A stretch of DNA of 38,545 bases, taken from NCBI GenBank assembly GCA_947447155.1, contig CANFIN010000015.1, positions 1 through 38,545 on the forward strand, given 5' to 3'. The translations under genes were made by a program, and so were the position numbers. Each line of letters opens with the position of its first letter. Position 1 is the first letter of the stretch. This document shows positions 17,108-25,086 of this stretch, piece after piece. A model generated the notes under the pieces. The model saw nothing but the letters and a program-made list of their open reading frames with translations. It did no database searches and had not been told where the DNA came from. Origin of the DNA: Bacteroidota bacterium. GTDB lineage: Bacteria; Bacteroidota; Bacteroidia; AKYH767-A; OLB10.

Positions 17108-18104
17108 TATTACAACTTGAAATTGGTTGGGTAAAGAAAAACAAATAAATCATAGATAAGCTACCTAATACAACTAAAAGCAATGTTTGTGCTGAGTGTA
17201 CCATAGTGGCGAAAGTAATCCCATCATCCGCAGTAAGTCCGTATAAAATAATTCCTTCAGAAACTAACAAATGGTAAACACCAATGCCACCTTGAACGGG
17301 AGCTGTCATGCCAATCGCCCCAATTACCATAATAAACAATCCTGCCATTGGGGAAAGTTCGCTTGTTTCTGGCAAAGCAAAAAAGCATACGTAAGTCATA
17401 AGGAAATACATTGCCCAGATAAATAAAGAATGGAAAACAAACAGCCATTTGTTTTTAAGCTTAGTAACAGCGACCAGCCCATCCGCAATTCCCTTTGAGA
17501 AAGTACGTATTTTTATAATGAAGGGGTGTTTGCTGTATTTCTTGATGATTAAGCGATATACAAGTAGAAATATAATGATGGTTACCAAAAGTATAAGTCC
17601 AACTATAAATGAACCTCCAACTGCATTAATGATTGGATTAAAAATATGCTTTAATAAAAAGCCTCCCAATCGTTCAAACTCGAAAATAGTCGACAATACA
17701 ATGCAAACAATCAGCATTAATACATCGAAGGTTCTTTCAACGATTACAGTGCCTATGAGCTTTTCAAAGGGAATATCATCTGATTTGCTAAGAGCACCGC
17801 AACGACTTACTTCTCCCAATCGAGGGAAAACCATATTGGCAGCGTATCCGAACATTAAAGCATTAAAAGCGGAAGATAGTCGCGGCTTATAACCTAGCGG
17901 CTCTATTAACTGTTTCCAACGCATTGCTCTGCTTATCAAAGCAGCAATAGAAATTACAATCGATAAACCTATCCAATAAAAATTTGCACTGCGGATTCTG
18001 TATAAAACGGAAGAAAGGTTTTGGTTTTTAAAAGTTAGCCACAATAATCCTCCACCAATTACTAAAAATAAGAGGGTTTTTAATATAGAGGTAACGCGTT
18101 TCAA
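17097..18104 (-). CDS. LPG-synthase TM-region / flippase-like integral membrane protein
   Basis: This 335-residue protein with about eight transmembrane helices belongs to the UPF0104/YbhN family (transmembrane part of lysylphosphatidylglycerol synthase, without the synthase domain). Family marks are SRAMRWKQLIEPLG near 58-71, NMVFPRLGEVSRC near 95-107 and VERTFDVLML near 122-131. A late PVQGGIGVYHLLVSE segment is also typical. Homologues are thought to move lipids or lipid-linked precursors; the substrate is unknown. It lies three bases after panD and overlaps rfaE2, so it may act with surface-glycan synthesis, though the panD-flippase pairing is also seen elsewhere in the phylum (recalled, not searched). 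Confidence 0.87.
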   Translation of the reverse strand: MKRVTSILKTLLFLVIGGGLLWLTFKNQNLSSVLYRIRSANFYWIGLSIVISIAALISRAMRWKQLIEPLGYKPRLSSAFNALMFGYAANMVFPRLGEVSRCGALSKSDDIPFEKLIGTVIVERTFDVLMLIVCIVLSTIFEFERLGGFLLKHIFNPIINAVGGSFIVGLILLVTIIIFLLVYRLIIKKYSKHPFIIKIRTFSKGIADGLVAVTKLKNKWLFVFHSLFIWAMYFLMTYVCFFALPETSELSPMAGLFIMVIGAIGMTAPVQGGIGVYHLLVSEGIILYGLTADDGITFATMVHSAQTLLLVVLGSLSMIYLFFFTQPISSCNNES

Positions 18105-18107
18105 TAT

Positions 18108-18461
18108 TTAAGAATTTGTTGGACGGTTGTTGGTGTCAGGGAAACAAAGAGTAGGCTTAAAAGATTTTGCTTCTTCAAAATCCATCCCTGCATAACTAAT
18201 AACAATTACAATATCTCCTACTTGCATTTTTCTGGCGGCCGGCCCGTTAATGCATACCTGTCCAGCACCACGCTCACCTTTAATAACATAAGTTTCAAGT
18301 CGTTCACCATTATTAATGTTTAAAACATGAACCTTTTCTCCTTCAATAAGGTTGGCGGCATCCATTAAATCCTCATCAAGGGTAATGCTTCCAACATAAT
18401 GTAATTCTGCTTGCGTAATCTTCGCTCTGTGAATTTTCGACTTAAGTACTTGTATCGTCAT
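18108..18461 (-). CDS. panD: Aspartate 1-decarboxylase
   Basis: PanD makes beta-alanine from L-aspartate for pantothenate and CoA synthesis. The 117-residue proenzyme begins with the family's [14 protein letters not shown] and has the self-cleavage site Gly24-Ser25 in YVGSITLDE. Ser25 becomes the pyruvoyl group that forms the Schiff base. Tyr58 in [12 protein letters not shown] and the NGPAAR segment complete the active site. It follows panC by 45 bases, and TACCTTTG (reverse strand, 18469-18476) may give it its own promoter. The flippase-like gene follows after three bases. Confidence 0.96.
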   Translation of the reverse strand: MTIQVLKSKIHRAKITQAELHYVGSITLDEDLMDAANLIEGEKVHVLNINNGERLETYVIKGERGAGQVCINGPAARKMQVGDIVIVISYAGMDFEEAKSFKPTLCFPDTNNRPTNS

Positions 18462-18468
18462 AACGCCG

Positions 18469-18476
18469 CAAAGGTA
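18469..18476 (-). promoter_or_regulatory. Predicted -7 box for panD
   Basis: On the reverse strand TACCTTTG matches TAnnTTTG exactly, ending seven bases before the panD ATG. The transcript would be leaderless or nearly so. No exact -33 element is seen at the usual spacing. Confidence 0.4.
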
Positions 18477-18506
18477 AATAATCCAAGTTATTAGATGAAA
18501 AAATAA

Positions 18507-19358
18507 TTATTCATATCTAATATTATCAATCAAACGAGGGCCTTCAGTTAATACTGCGATACATCCTTGTACCGGTTTACCTTCTTCCCAATTCTTAATG
18601 TCTTCCAAAGTATCAGGATTAACCAATTGAAAGTACTGAACACTTAAATAAGAGCTTTTTTGAATGTATCGTTTTACTAATTCTATTACGGCGGCAGGAC
18701 TTTGATGCGGAATAAATTCTTTGGCTGTCTCCATTGCTTTGTATATCAAAGGAGCGGATTTGCGTTGTTCCGCAGTGAGAAGCATATTTCTAGAACTCAT
18801 CGCAAGCCCGTCTGATTCTCTTAAAGTGGGACAACCAATAATGTTTGTAGAATGATTAAGTAGAGCGACCATTTTTCTTATAATGGCCAATTGCTGAAAA
18901 TCTTTTTCTCCAAAATAAGAATTAGTCGGTTGAACAATTTCAAACAGTCGGTTAACTACTGTAGCCACACCTTTAAAATGGCCTGGTCGGAAGGCGCCTT
19001 CCATCGTTTCTTCCATAAAGCCAAACGATATATCCAATAATTCAGGACCATTAGGATAAATTTCCGCTGGTGTTGGAAGGAAAACAAGGTTGCAGCCTGC
19101 AGATTTTAAAAACGCAATATCTGCTTCAGGCATCCGAGGGTAATTCTCCAAATCTTTAAGGTCATTAAATTGAGTCGGATTAACGAATATGCTGCATATG
19201 ACAATGTCGTTTTCAGCTTTAGCTTTTTCAATTAATGAAATATGACCAGCGTGCAACGCTCCCATTGTTGGAACAAACCCAATCGAGCGTCCATCTTTTT
19301 TTAGTTGCGATGTTAGATCATGCATTTTCTGAGCATGATGTACAATATTAATATCCAA
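18507..19358 (-). CDS. panC: Pantothenate synthetase (pantoate-beta-alanine ligase)
   Basis: PanC joins pantoate and beta-alanine with ATP through a pantoyl-adenylate. Motifs in order: GFVPTMGALHAGHISLI with the HxGH-type ATP site, SIFVNPTQF, NYPRMPEAD, FFGEKDFQQLAIIRKM and the KMSKS-like SSRNMLLT. I start at a TTG at 19358, eight bases after the upstream stop, which gives 283 residues and puts the PTMG motif at the same distance from the start as in the E. coli enzyme. An ATG at 19400 would add 14 residues and overlap the upstream gene by 35 bases. Operon with panD. Confidence 0.93.
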   Translation of the reverse strand: MDINIVHHAQKMHDLTSQLKKDGRSIGFVPTMGALHAGHISLIEKAKAENDIVICSIFVNPTQFNDLKDLENYPRMPEADIAFLKSAGCNLVFLPTPAEIYPNGPELLDISFGFMEETMEGAFRPGHFKGVATVVNRLFEIVQPTNSYFGEKDFQQLAIIRKMVALLNHSTNIIGCPTLRESDGLAMSSRNMLLTAEQRKSAPLIYKAMETAKEFIPHQSPAAVIELVKRYIQKSSYLSVQYFQLVNPDTLEDIKNWEEGKPVQGCIAVLTEGPRLIDNIRYE

Positions 19359-19365
19359 GGTCCAG

Positions 19366-20820
19366 CTATTTAATATTAAGTTTTTCCCTCCACTGTTCAT
19401 TAAATGATTGAGAGGCGATAGTTGGTGTTTCGCGTAAGTCCTGGTCTGATTTATAAAGTCCTTCCATAATATATTTACCCGCTTTAATACCTTTCCAATT
19501 CATGATATCTCTGTTGAGCATGGCTTTTTTCCAAAAGAAATAAAACAACTTATTAGCTCTAGACTCAAGTCCTTTTTCAACCGATTCTTTCCTATTATCT
19601 ATTAACATTTTTTGAATGTCAATTTTCACAGGACAAATATCCATCAGGTTGCCATCTAACAAACTGTTTCTTACGGCCTCTTCTTGTGTTTCAAAATTGT
19701 CTTTTAATGGATTAGTCACAGCAGAAAGCGGGTTTGAATAGGCACTCTCAGGATCTGACATATAAACAGGCCAGTTAAATTGACAAGCGCCACATTTAAT
19801 ACATGAGGCCGCTTGCCTTTGGACTTCGTGTCCTAGAACATTGCTGCGACCATTGTCGATTATAATCAAATATAATTCCTCAGGACCATCTAAATCATCA
19901 ACTTGACGCGGCCCAGTAATAATACTATTGTAGGCGGTTAATTTTTGTCCTGTTGCGTATGTGCTCAGCAACGGAAGAAACAAGTCAAGGTAATTTAAAC
20001 TAGGAAGTATTTTATCAATACCCGTTAAAACGATGTGCGTTTTAGGAAGGGAGGCGCATAATTGTGCATTGCCTTCATTCTCAGTGATAACTATTGCTCC
20101 AGGGTCGGCAATTAAAAAGTTGCAACCCGTAATACCAATTTCTGCATTAAGATAAAGCTCTCTTAAGCGATTTCTGATTATATCAACCAGCTGTTCAGGA
20201 GATAAATTATTAAGTCCAAAATGAGTATTAATTTCTTCGATTGATTTATGAATTGCAGGAAGAATCATATGGCCAGAATGGTCGTTCATACTATCTGCAA
20301 TATAATCGCCTGCGTCTGTTTCAATAATATCGAAGCCTTCTAGTCCAACTCTTTCTTTTAAAAGCACCTCTTCGGCAGTGGAGGATTTAGACTTTACAAT
20401 TGTTTGCGCAGAAGAATTTTTACTGATCTCAATTATTTCATCAATTGCCTCTAAGCTATCTTGAGCCCAAATTATTTTACCCCCGTTTTTAATAAAGTTG
20501 GCTTCAAATTCAATTAGGTAGGAGTCTAGGTTTTCAATCGATTTCCAACGTGCATGAGCAGCCCTTGACCTTGCAAGTTCAAGGTTCTTGAATTGAGTGG
20601 ATGCTTCACGAAAAGCCTCATCATATTTGGTTTTTACAATATGCAGTTCGTTGGAGGGTTTCATTTTATTAGGGCCAGGCGACTGCAAACCTAACAATTT
20701 ATTAGCGGATTTTTTTTGTAAAACAGTTTGAAAGTCGATAATCTTATTAATGTCGGATAGTCCTTGTATTGTTAGTGATTTAATTTTCACTACCTTTGTC
20801 CCCTGAAAACGTAAAACCAT
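19366..20820 (-). CDS. LutB-like LUD-domain protein with a degenerate second Fe-S site
   Basis: This protein is related to LutB/LldF, the iron-sulfur subunit of the lactate oxidation complex. The LUD domain is at about 95-330 (IVKSKSSTAEEVL, IGITGCNFLIADPGAIVITE, DGPEELYLIIIDNGRSN). The ferredoxin-like part then reads CIKCGACQFNWPVY (Cys340, 343, 346, then Trp350 where LutB has Cys) and LLDGNLMDICPVKI (Asp389 and Leu392 where LutB has Cys; Cys396 kept). The C-terminal helical tail is normal. No lutA or lutC is nearby; panC follows. An ATG at 20820 gives 484 residues, and a GTG at 20790 is an alternative. Lactate oxidation is doubtful given the changes. Confidence 0.85.
   Translation of the reverse strand: MVLRFQGTKVVKIKSLTIQGLSDINKIIDFQTVLQKKSANKLLGLQSPGPNKMKPSNELHIVKTKYDEAFREASTQFKNLELARSRAAHARWKSIENLDSYLIEFEANFIKNGGKIIWAQDSLEAIDEIIEISKNSSAQTIVKSKSSTAEEVLLKERVGLEGFDIIETDAGDYIADSMNDHSGHMILPAIHKSIEEINTHFGLNNLSPEQLVDIIRNRLRELYLNAEIGITGCNFLIADPGAIVITENEGNAQLCASLPKTHIVLTGIDKILPSLNYLDLFLPLLSTYATGQKLTAYNSIITGPRQVDDLDGPEELYLIIIDNGRSNVLGHEVQRQAASCIKCGACQFNWPVYMSDPESAYSNPLSAVTNPLKDNFETQEEAVRNSLLDGNLMDICPVKIDIQKMLIDNRKESVEKGLESRANKLFYFFWKKAMLNRDIMNWKGIKAGKYIMEGLYKSDQDLRETPTIASQSFNEQWREKLNIK
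20769..20798 (+). promoter_or_regulatory. Predicted promoter of the ATP synthase operon
   Basis: A -33 TTG (20769-20771) and an exact -7 box TACCTTTG (20791-20798) are separated by 19 bases, the classical Bacteroidota spacing. Transcription would start near 20803, about 30 bases before the atpB ATG. The promoter lies inside the start of the divergent lutB-like gene. Confidence 0.65.
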
Positions 20821-20831
20821 CGTTTATCAAA

Positions 20832-21974
20832 ATGAAAATCAGCAAGTTAGTAATAATTTCAATAATTTCTTTTTTAACAATTTCTTTCCGCACCCCATCA
20901 TTTGCTGGTGAGCATGAAATTGTTTCTGTTTCTGAAACACAGGAAAACGCTGCAGCTCATGCTGAAGGCAAAGAGAGATTAAATGCAGGAAAACTAATCA
21001 TGGAGCATATTGCTGATAGTCATGATTGGCATTTATGGGGGCATACCGCTATTCCACTTCCTGTTATTGTTTATAATGGAGAGAGAGGCCTGACAGTTTT
21101 TTCATCAGCGCGATTTGAGCACGGGCATAAAGCATATCAAGGGTATCGTTTAAATGAAAAGGGAAAGATTGAAGCGGTCAATGAAATGACGGATATGGAT
21201 GCTCATCATGCAACGATGAATGAAGCGCTAACTGCAGGTAGCTACGATATTTCAATTACTAAGAACGTGGTAAGTATTTTCATTACTATCGCTATACTAT
21301 TATTTGTGTTTATATCGGTTGCTAGAGCATATACTAATAAAAGAAAAGGCTTGGCACCAACAGGACTTCAAAATGCAATAGAGCCGATTATTGTTTTTAT
21401 GCGTGATGACGTAATTAAAGCGAGCATCGGTCCGAAGTACGAAAAGTATGTTCCTTATTTATTAACGTTATTCTTTTTCATATGGATTAACAACCTGTTA
21501 GGATTAATTCCTGTTTTCCCAGGTGGCGCGAATGTTACAGGTAATATTTCAGTTGCATTAGTGTTAGCAGTGTTAACATTTATTATTACAACAGTATCAG
21601 GAAATAAAAATTACTGGCAACATATTTTTGCAATGCCAGGCGTCCCAAAGGGAGTATTGGTATTATTAACACCAATTGAAATTCTTGGAATGTTTCTTCG
21701 TCCGTTTGTATTGATGATTCGTCTTTTCGCGAACATTGCTGCGGGACATATAATTGCTTTATCATTCTTCTGCTTGATCTTTATCTTCGGACAAGAATCA
21801 TTATATGGTACAGGTGGAGGATTAGGAGTATCGCCATTATCATTGGTGTTTACAGTATTCATGGCAATGCTTGAGTTATTGGTTGCCTTTTTACAAGCGT
21901 ATGTATTTACATTATTATCATCGGTATATATCGGAGCTGCAGTTGAAGAACATCACCACGATAATCATCATTAA
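20832..21974 (+). CDS. atpB: ATP synthase F0 subunit a
   Basis: Subunit a forms the two proton half-channels beside the c-ring. The 380-residue protein has the phylum's extended form. A signal-like hydrophobic segment (about 5-25) and a hydrophilic, His-rich N-terminal extension (to about 143) precede the membrane domain. The membrane part holds NNLLGLIP at 220-227 and the essential Arg297 in RLFANIAAGHI. It ends with a His-rich tail, EEHHHDNHH. The ATG at 20832 is right: the upstream in-frame TTG at 20796 is part of the -7 box. It heads atpB-E-F-H-A-G. Confidence 0.96.
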   Translation: MKISKLVIISIISFLTISFRTPSFAGEHEIVSVSETQENAAAHAEGKERLNAGKLIMEHIADSHDWHLWGHTAIPLPVIVYNGERGLTVFSSARFEHGHKAYQGYRLNEKGKIEAVNEMTDMDAHHATMNEALTAGSYDISITKNVVSIFITIAILLFVFISVARAYTNKRKGLAPTGLQNAIEPIIVFMRDDVIKASIGPKYEKYVPYLLTLFFFIWINNLLGLIPVFPGGANVTGNISVALVLAVLTFIITTVSGNKNYWQHIFAMPGVPKGVLVLLTPIEILGMFLRPFVLMIRLFANIAAGHIIALSFFCLIFIFGQESLYGTGGGLGVSPLSLVFTVFMAMLELLVAFLQAYVFTLLSSVYIGAAVEEHHHDNHH

Positions 21975-22006
21975 TCAGAACATTTTAATCACTTAATTAT
22001 ATAAAC

Positions 22007-22270
22007 ATGTTACTTAACATCTTATTACAAACAACAGGCGTAGACGGATTAGGATTCGGATACGGTCTTGCTGCCATTGGTGCAGGTATTGCTGCTTTAG
22101 CTGCTGGTTTAGGTATCGGCCGCATTGGAGGTTCAGCTTTAGAATCAATCGCTCGTCAACCTGAAGCATCAGGAGATATTCGTGCGAACATGATTCTTGC
22201 TGCTGCCCTTGTTGAAGGAGCTGCTTTCTTCGCAATGGTAATCGGATTATTAGCAATCCTTACAAAGTAA
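22007..22270 (+). CDS. atpE: ATP synthase F0 subunit c
   Basis: This 87-residue hairpin of two membrane helices forms the rotor ring. Helix 1 has the glycine-rich AAGLGIGRIGG, the polar loop is ARQPEA (residues 49-54), and helix 2 carries the ion-binding Glu70 in ALVEGAAFF. The Gln/Ser-Thr set used by sodium-type rings (Glu followed by Ser/Thr) is not seen, which favours proton coupling. It starts 32 bases after atpB and is followed by a hairpin at 22291-22324. Confidence 0.96.
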   Translation: MLLNILLQTTGVDGLGFGYGLAAIGAGIAALAAGLGIGRIGGSALESIARQPEASGDIRANMILAAALVEGAAFFAMVIGLLAILTK

Positions 22271-22290
22271 TTTGTAGATTGTTATCAATG

Positions 22291-22324
22291 AACCGGTGTG
22301 AAAGCGATTGGCAAAACACCGGTT
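22291..22324 (+). promoter_or_regulatory. Intra-operon hairpin between atpE and atpF
   Basis: AACCGGTGT (22291-22299) and ACACCGGTT (22316-22324) are a perfect nine-base inverted repeat with a 16-base loop. No T-run follows, so it is not a simple terminator. It may stabilise the atpE message, block exonucleases or slow polymerase, as fits a gene needed in many copies per complex. Confidence 0.6.
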
Positions 22325-22367
22325 TATTTAAAAATGTAAACTCGACTTTAAAAGAAATTTAAATAAA

Positions 22368-22862
22368 ATGGAACTCGTAAAACCCGAATTTGGTCTCGTA
22401 TTTTGGATGACCGTTTCATTTCTGATTGTGGTATTTATCCTTCGCAAATTTGCTTGGGGTCCTATACTTTCTTCATTAAAAGATCGCGAAACTTCTATAG
22501 AAGACGCTTTAAATGCTGCTAAAAAAGCGAAGGAAGAAGTTGCCAACATGAAGGCAGAGAATGAGCAATTATTAAAGCAAGCACGTAACGAACGCGACAT
22601 GATGTTGAAAGAAGCTCGTGAAACAAAAGATGCAATTGTAAATGAAGCTCGTGCAAAAGCACAAACAGAAGCAGATCGAATGATTTCTTCAGCTCGTGAA
22701 GCAATTCAAAATGAGAAAATGGCGGCTATCACTGAATTAAAAAATCAAGTAGCAACTTTGTCAATTGAAATTGCAGAAAAAGTTATTCGCCAGCAGTTGG
22801 CAAGTGATGATAAACAAAAGGCGTTGGTTAATGATTTATTGAAAGACGTTAAGTTAAACTAA
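22368..22862 (+). CDS. atpF: ATP synthase F0 subunit b
   Basis: This is the peripheral-stalk subunit of 164 residues. One N-terminal membrane helix (about 10-27, FGLVFWMTVSFLIVVFIL) is followed by RKFAWGPILSSLKDRE and a long charged alpha-helix rich in Ala, Glu, Lys and Arg, which forms the right-handed coiled coil with a second copy and binds subunit delta. It starts 97 bases after atpE, after the hairpin. No separate b' gene is present. Confidence 0.95.
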   Translation: MELVKPEFGLVFWMTVSFLIVVFILRKFAWGPILSSLKDRETSIEDALNAAKKAKEEVANMKAENEQLLKQARNERDMMLKEARETKDAIVNEARAKAQTEADRMISSAREAIQNEKMAAITELKNQVATLSIEIAEKVIRQQLASDDKQKALVNDLLKDVKLN

Positions 22863-22887
22863 TTCACTAATCGCTAAAAATTAGAAA

Positions 22888-23445
22888 ATGACGGAGTCAA
22901 AAGTAGCTCGCAGATACGCAAAATCATTGCTTGGATTAGCCACCGAAAATAATATTACGGAGAAGGTTTTTTCTGATATGCAATTGATTGCTTCTGCTTG
23001 TCAGAATAGTCGGGATTTAGCATTATTGATGAAAAACCCGATTATCAATACTGACAAAAAAGATGCTGTTATAAAAAGTATTTTTTCTGGAAAGGTAGAT
23101 CAGGTTACTCTTACCTTTATGAATTTAATGACAAAGAAAGGTCGTGAAAGCTATTTAACCGATATCGCTCAAGAGTATATCAATATTTATAAAGAATCAA
23201 TCGGAATTAAGGTTGCTTATGTAACAACTGCAACTCCGATGGATGCTCAATTAAGAGAACAGGTTCTTGATATTGTTAAAAAAATGAAGGGAAGCAAAAT
23301 AGAGCTTGTTGAAACAGTAAATAAAAATATAATAGGCGGTTTTATTCTTCGTATAGGCGATGAACAATTTGATGCCTCAGTCCTTAAAAAGTTACGTCAG
23401 TTGAAAAACGAATTCGACGATAACATATATGTAAAAGAATATTAA
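22888..23445 (+). CDS. atpH: ATP synthase F1 subunit delta
   Basis: This 185-residue protein connects the peripheral stalk to the top of the alpha-beta hexamer. It opens with the family's VARRYAKSLLGLA, has the helical N-terminal domain to about residue 105, and ends with IGGFILRIGDEQFDASVLKKL, the conserved C-terminal signature (GG..... G....D.S....L..L). It starts 25 bases after atpF within the atp operon. Confidence 0.95.
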   Translation: MTESKVARRYAKSLLGLATENNITEKVFSDMQLIASACQNSRDLALLMKNPIINTDKKDAVIKSIFSGKVDQVTLTFMNLMTKKGRESYLTDIAQEYINIYKESIGIKVAYVTTATPMDAQLREQVLDIVKKMKGSKIELVETVNKNIIGGFILRIGDEQFDASVLKKLRQLKNEFDDNIYVKEY

Positions 23446-23477
23446 TAATTATCTAATAACAATAAATAACTACGCAA

Positions 23478-25058
23478 ATGGTAGATGTTAGACCAGACGA
23501 AGTTTCAGCTATCCTCCGTCAACAATTAGCCGGATTTAAATCGGCAACAGAGCTTGAAGAAGTAGGAACAGTTCTTCAAGTGGGTGATGGTATTGCCCGT
23601 ATTTACGGACTTACAAAAGTTCAATCGGGAGAGCTAATCGAATTTGAAAATGGACTTAAAGGCATTGTATTAAATCTTGAAGAAGATAACGTAGGTGCCG
23701 TAACGTTAGGTTCATCAAACAATATTAAGGAAGGTGATACGGTAAAACGTACAGGTAAAATCGCTTCTATTCGCGTGGGAGAAGGAATGCTTGGACGTGT
23801 TGTTGATACACTTGGAAATCCTATGGACGGTAAAGGTCCAATTTCAGGAGAAACTTTTGAAATGCCACTTGAGCGTAAAGCCCCAGGTGTTATCTTCCGT
23901 CAACCAGTAAATGAGCCACTTCAAACTGGCATCAAAGCAATCGATGCAATGATTCCTATTGGTCGTGGACAGCGTGAGTTAATCATCGGTGATCGTCAAA
24001 CAGGTAAAACTGCGGTGGCAATCGATACGATTATCAACCAAAAAGAATTTTTTGACAAAGGAGAGCCAGTATTTTGTATCTACGTTGCAGTAGGTCAGAA
24101 AGGTTCAACTGTTGCTAACGTAGTTAAAACATTAGAAGAGCGTGGTGCAATGCCTTATACAGTAATCGTTGCTGCTACTGCTTCTGAGTCTGCTCCAATG
24201 CAGTTCTTTGCTCCAATGGCAGGTGCTGCAATCGGTGAATTTTTCCGTGATACTGGTCGCCCTGCATTAGTAGTTTATGATGATTTATCTAAACAAGCAG
24301 TTGCATATCGTGAGGTATCTTTATTATTACGTCGTCCTCCAGGCCGTGAAGCTTATCCAGGAGACGTATTCTACTTACATAGCCGTTTATTAGAGCGTGC
24401 TGCGAAAGTAATTAAGTCTGATTCTATTGCCGCTAACATGAATGATTTACCTGAGTCTTTAAAAGGTAAAGTGAAAGGTGGTGGTTCTTTAACTGCACTT
24501 CCAATTATTGAAACACAAGCAGGTGACGTTTCTGCTTATATCCCTACGAATGTAATTTCAATTACTGACGGGCAGATATTCCTTGAAGCGAACTTGTTTA
24601 ATGCTGGTGTTCGTCCTGCAATTAACGTAGGTATTTCGGTATCTCGCGTAGGTGGTAACGCTCAGATTAAATCAATGAAGAAAGTTGCTGGTACACTTAA
24701 GTTAGATCAAGCGCAGTATCGTGAGTTAGAGGCGTTCTCTAAATTCGGTTCTGACTTAGATGCTGCTACTAAAGCAGTAATCGACAAAGGTTCTCGTAAC
24801 GTAGAAATCTTAAAGCAAGGACAGTATTCACCATTGCGCGTAGAAGAGCAAATTGCAATTATCTACCTAGGAACAAAAGGGTTATTGCAAAATGTACCAG
24901 TACGTCAGGTGCGTGAGTTCGAAACAAACTTCTTAAATGTAATGCGTGTAAGTCATAAAGCTACACTTGATCAATTAGCGAAAGGTGTAATCAATGATGA
25001 AATCACTAATACACTAGAGCAGGTTGGAAAAGACTTAGCAAAAAACTACACTGCGTAA
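23478..25058 (+). CDS. atpA: ATP synthase F1 subunit alpha
   Basis: This is the non-catalytic nucleotide-binding subunit of F1, 526 residues. The N-terminal beta-barrel (about 28-95) is followed by the nucleotide domain with P-loop GDRQTGKT at 171-178, the Walker B region [12 protein letters not shown], and [14 protein letters not shown], whose Arg belongs to the neighbouring catalytic site. The C-terminal helical domain is complete. The partner subunit beta (atpD) is not encoded in this window and must be elsewhere in the genome. It lies between atpH and atpG. Confidence 0.97.
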   Translation: MVDVRPDEVSAILRQQLAGFKSATELEEVGTVLQVGDGIARIYGLTKVQSGELIEFENGLKGIVLNLEEDNVGAVTLGSSNNIKEGDTVKRTGKIASIRVGEGMLGRVVDTLGNPMDGKGPISGETFEMPLERKAPGVIFRQPVNEPLQTGIKAIDAMIPIGRGQRELIIGDRQTGKTAVAIDTIINQKEFFDKGEPVFCIYVAVGQKGSTVANVVKTLEERGAMPYTVIVAATASESAPMQFFAPMAGAAIGEFFRDTGRPALVVYDDLSKQAVAYREVSLLLRRPPGREAYPGDVFYLHSRLLERAAKVIKSDSIAANMNDLPESLKGKVKGGGSLTALPIIETQAGDVSAYIPTNVISITDGQIFLEANLFNAGVRPAINVGISVSRVGGNAQIKSMKKVAGTLKLDQAQYRELEAFSKFGSDLDAATKAVIDKGSRNVEILKQGQYSPLRVEEQIAIIYLGTKGLLQNVPVRQVREFETNFLNVMRVSHKATLDQLAKGVINDEITNTLEQVGKDLAKNYTA

Positions 25059-25086
25059 TTTCAGCACGATTTAAAGAAAATTTAAA

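Noticed and set aside
20796-20831. In-frame TTG start extending atpB by 12 residues
   Set aside because: The TTG is the last three bases of the TACCTTTG promoter box, and the ATG at 20832 starts a normal signal-like segment.
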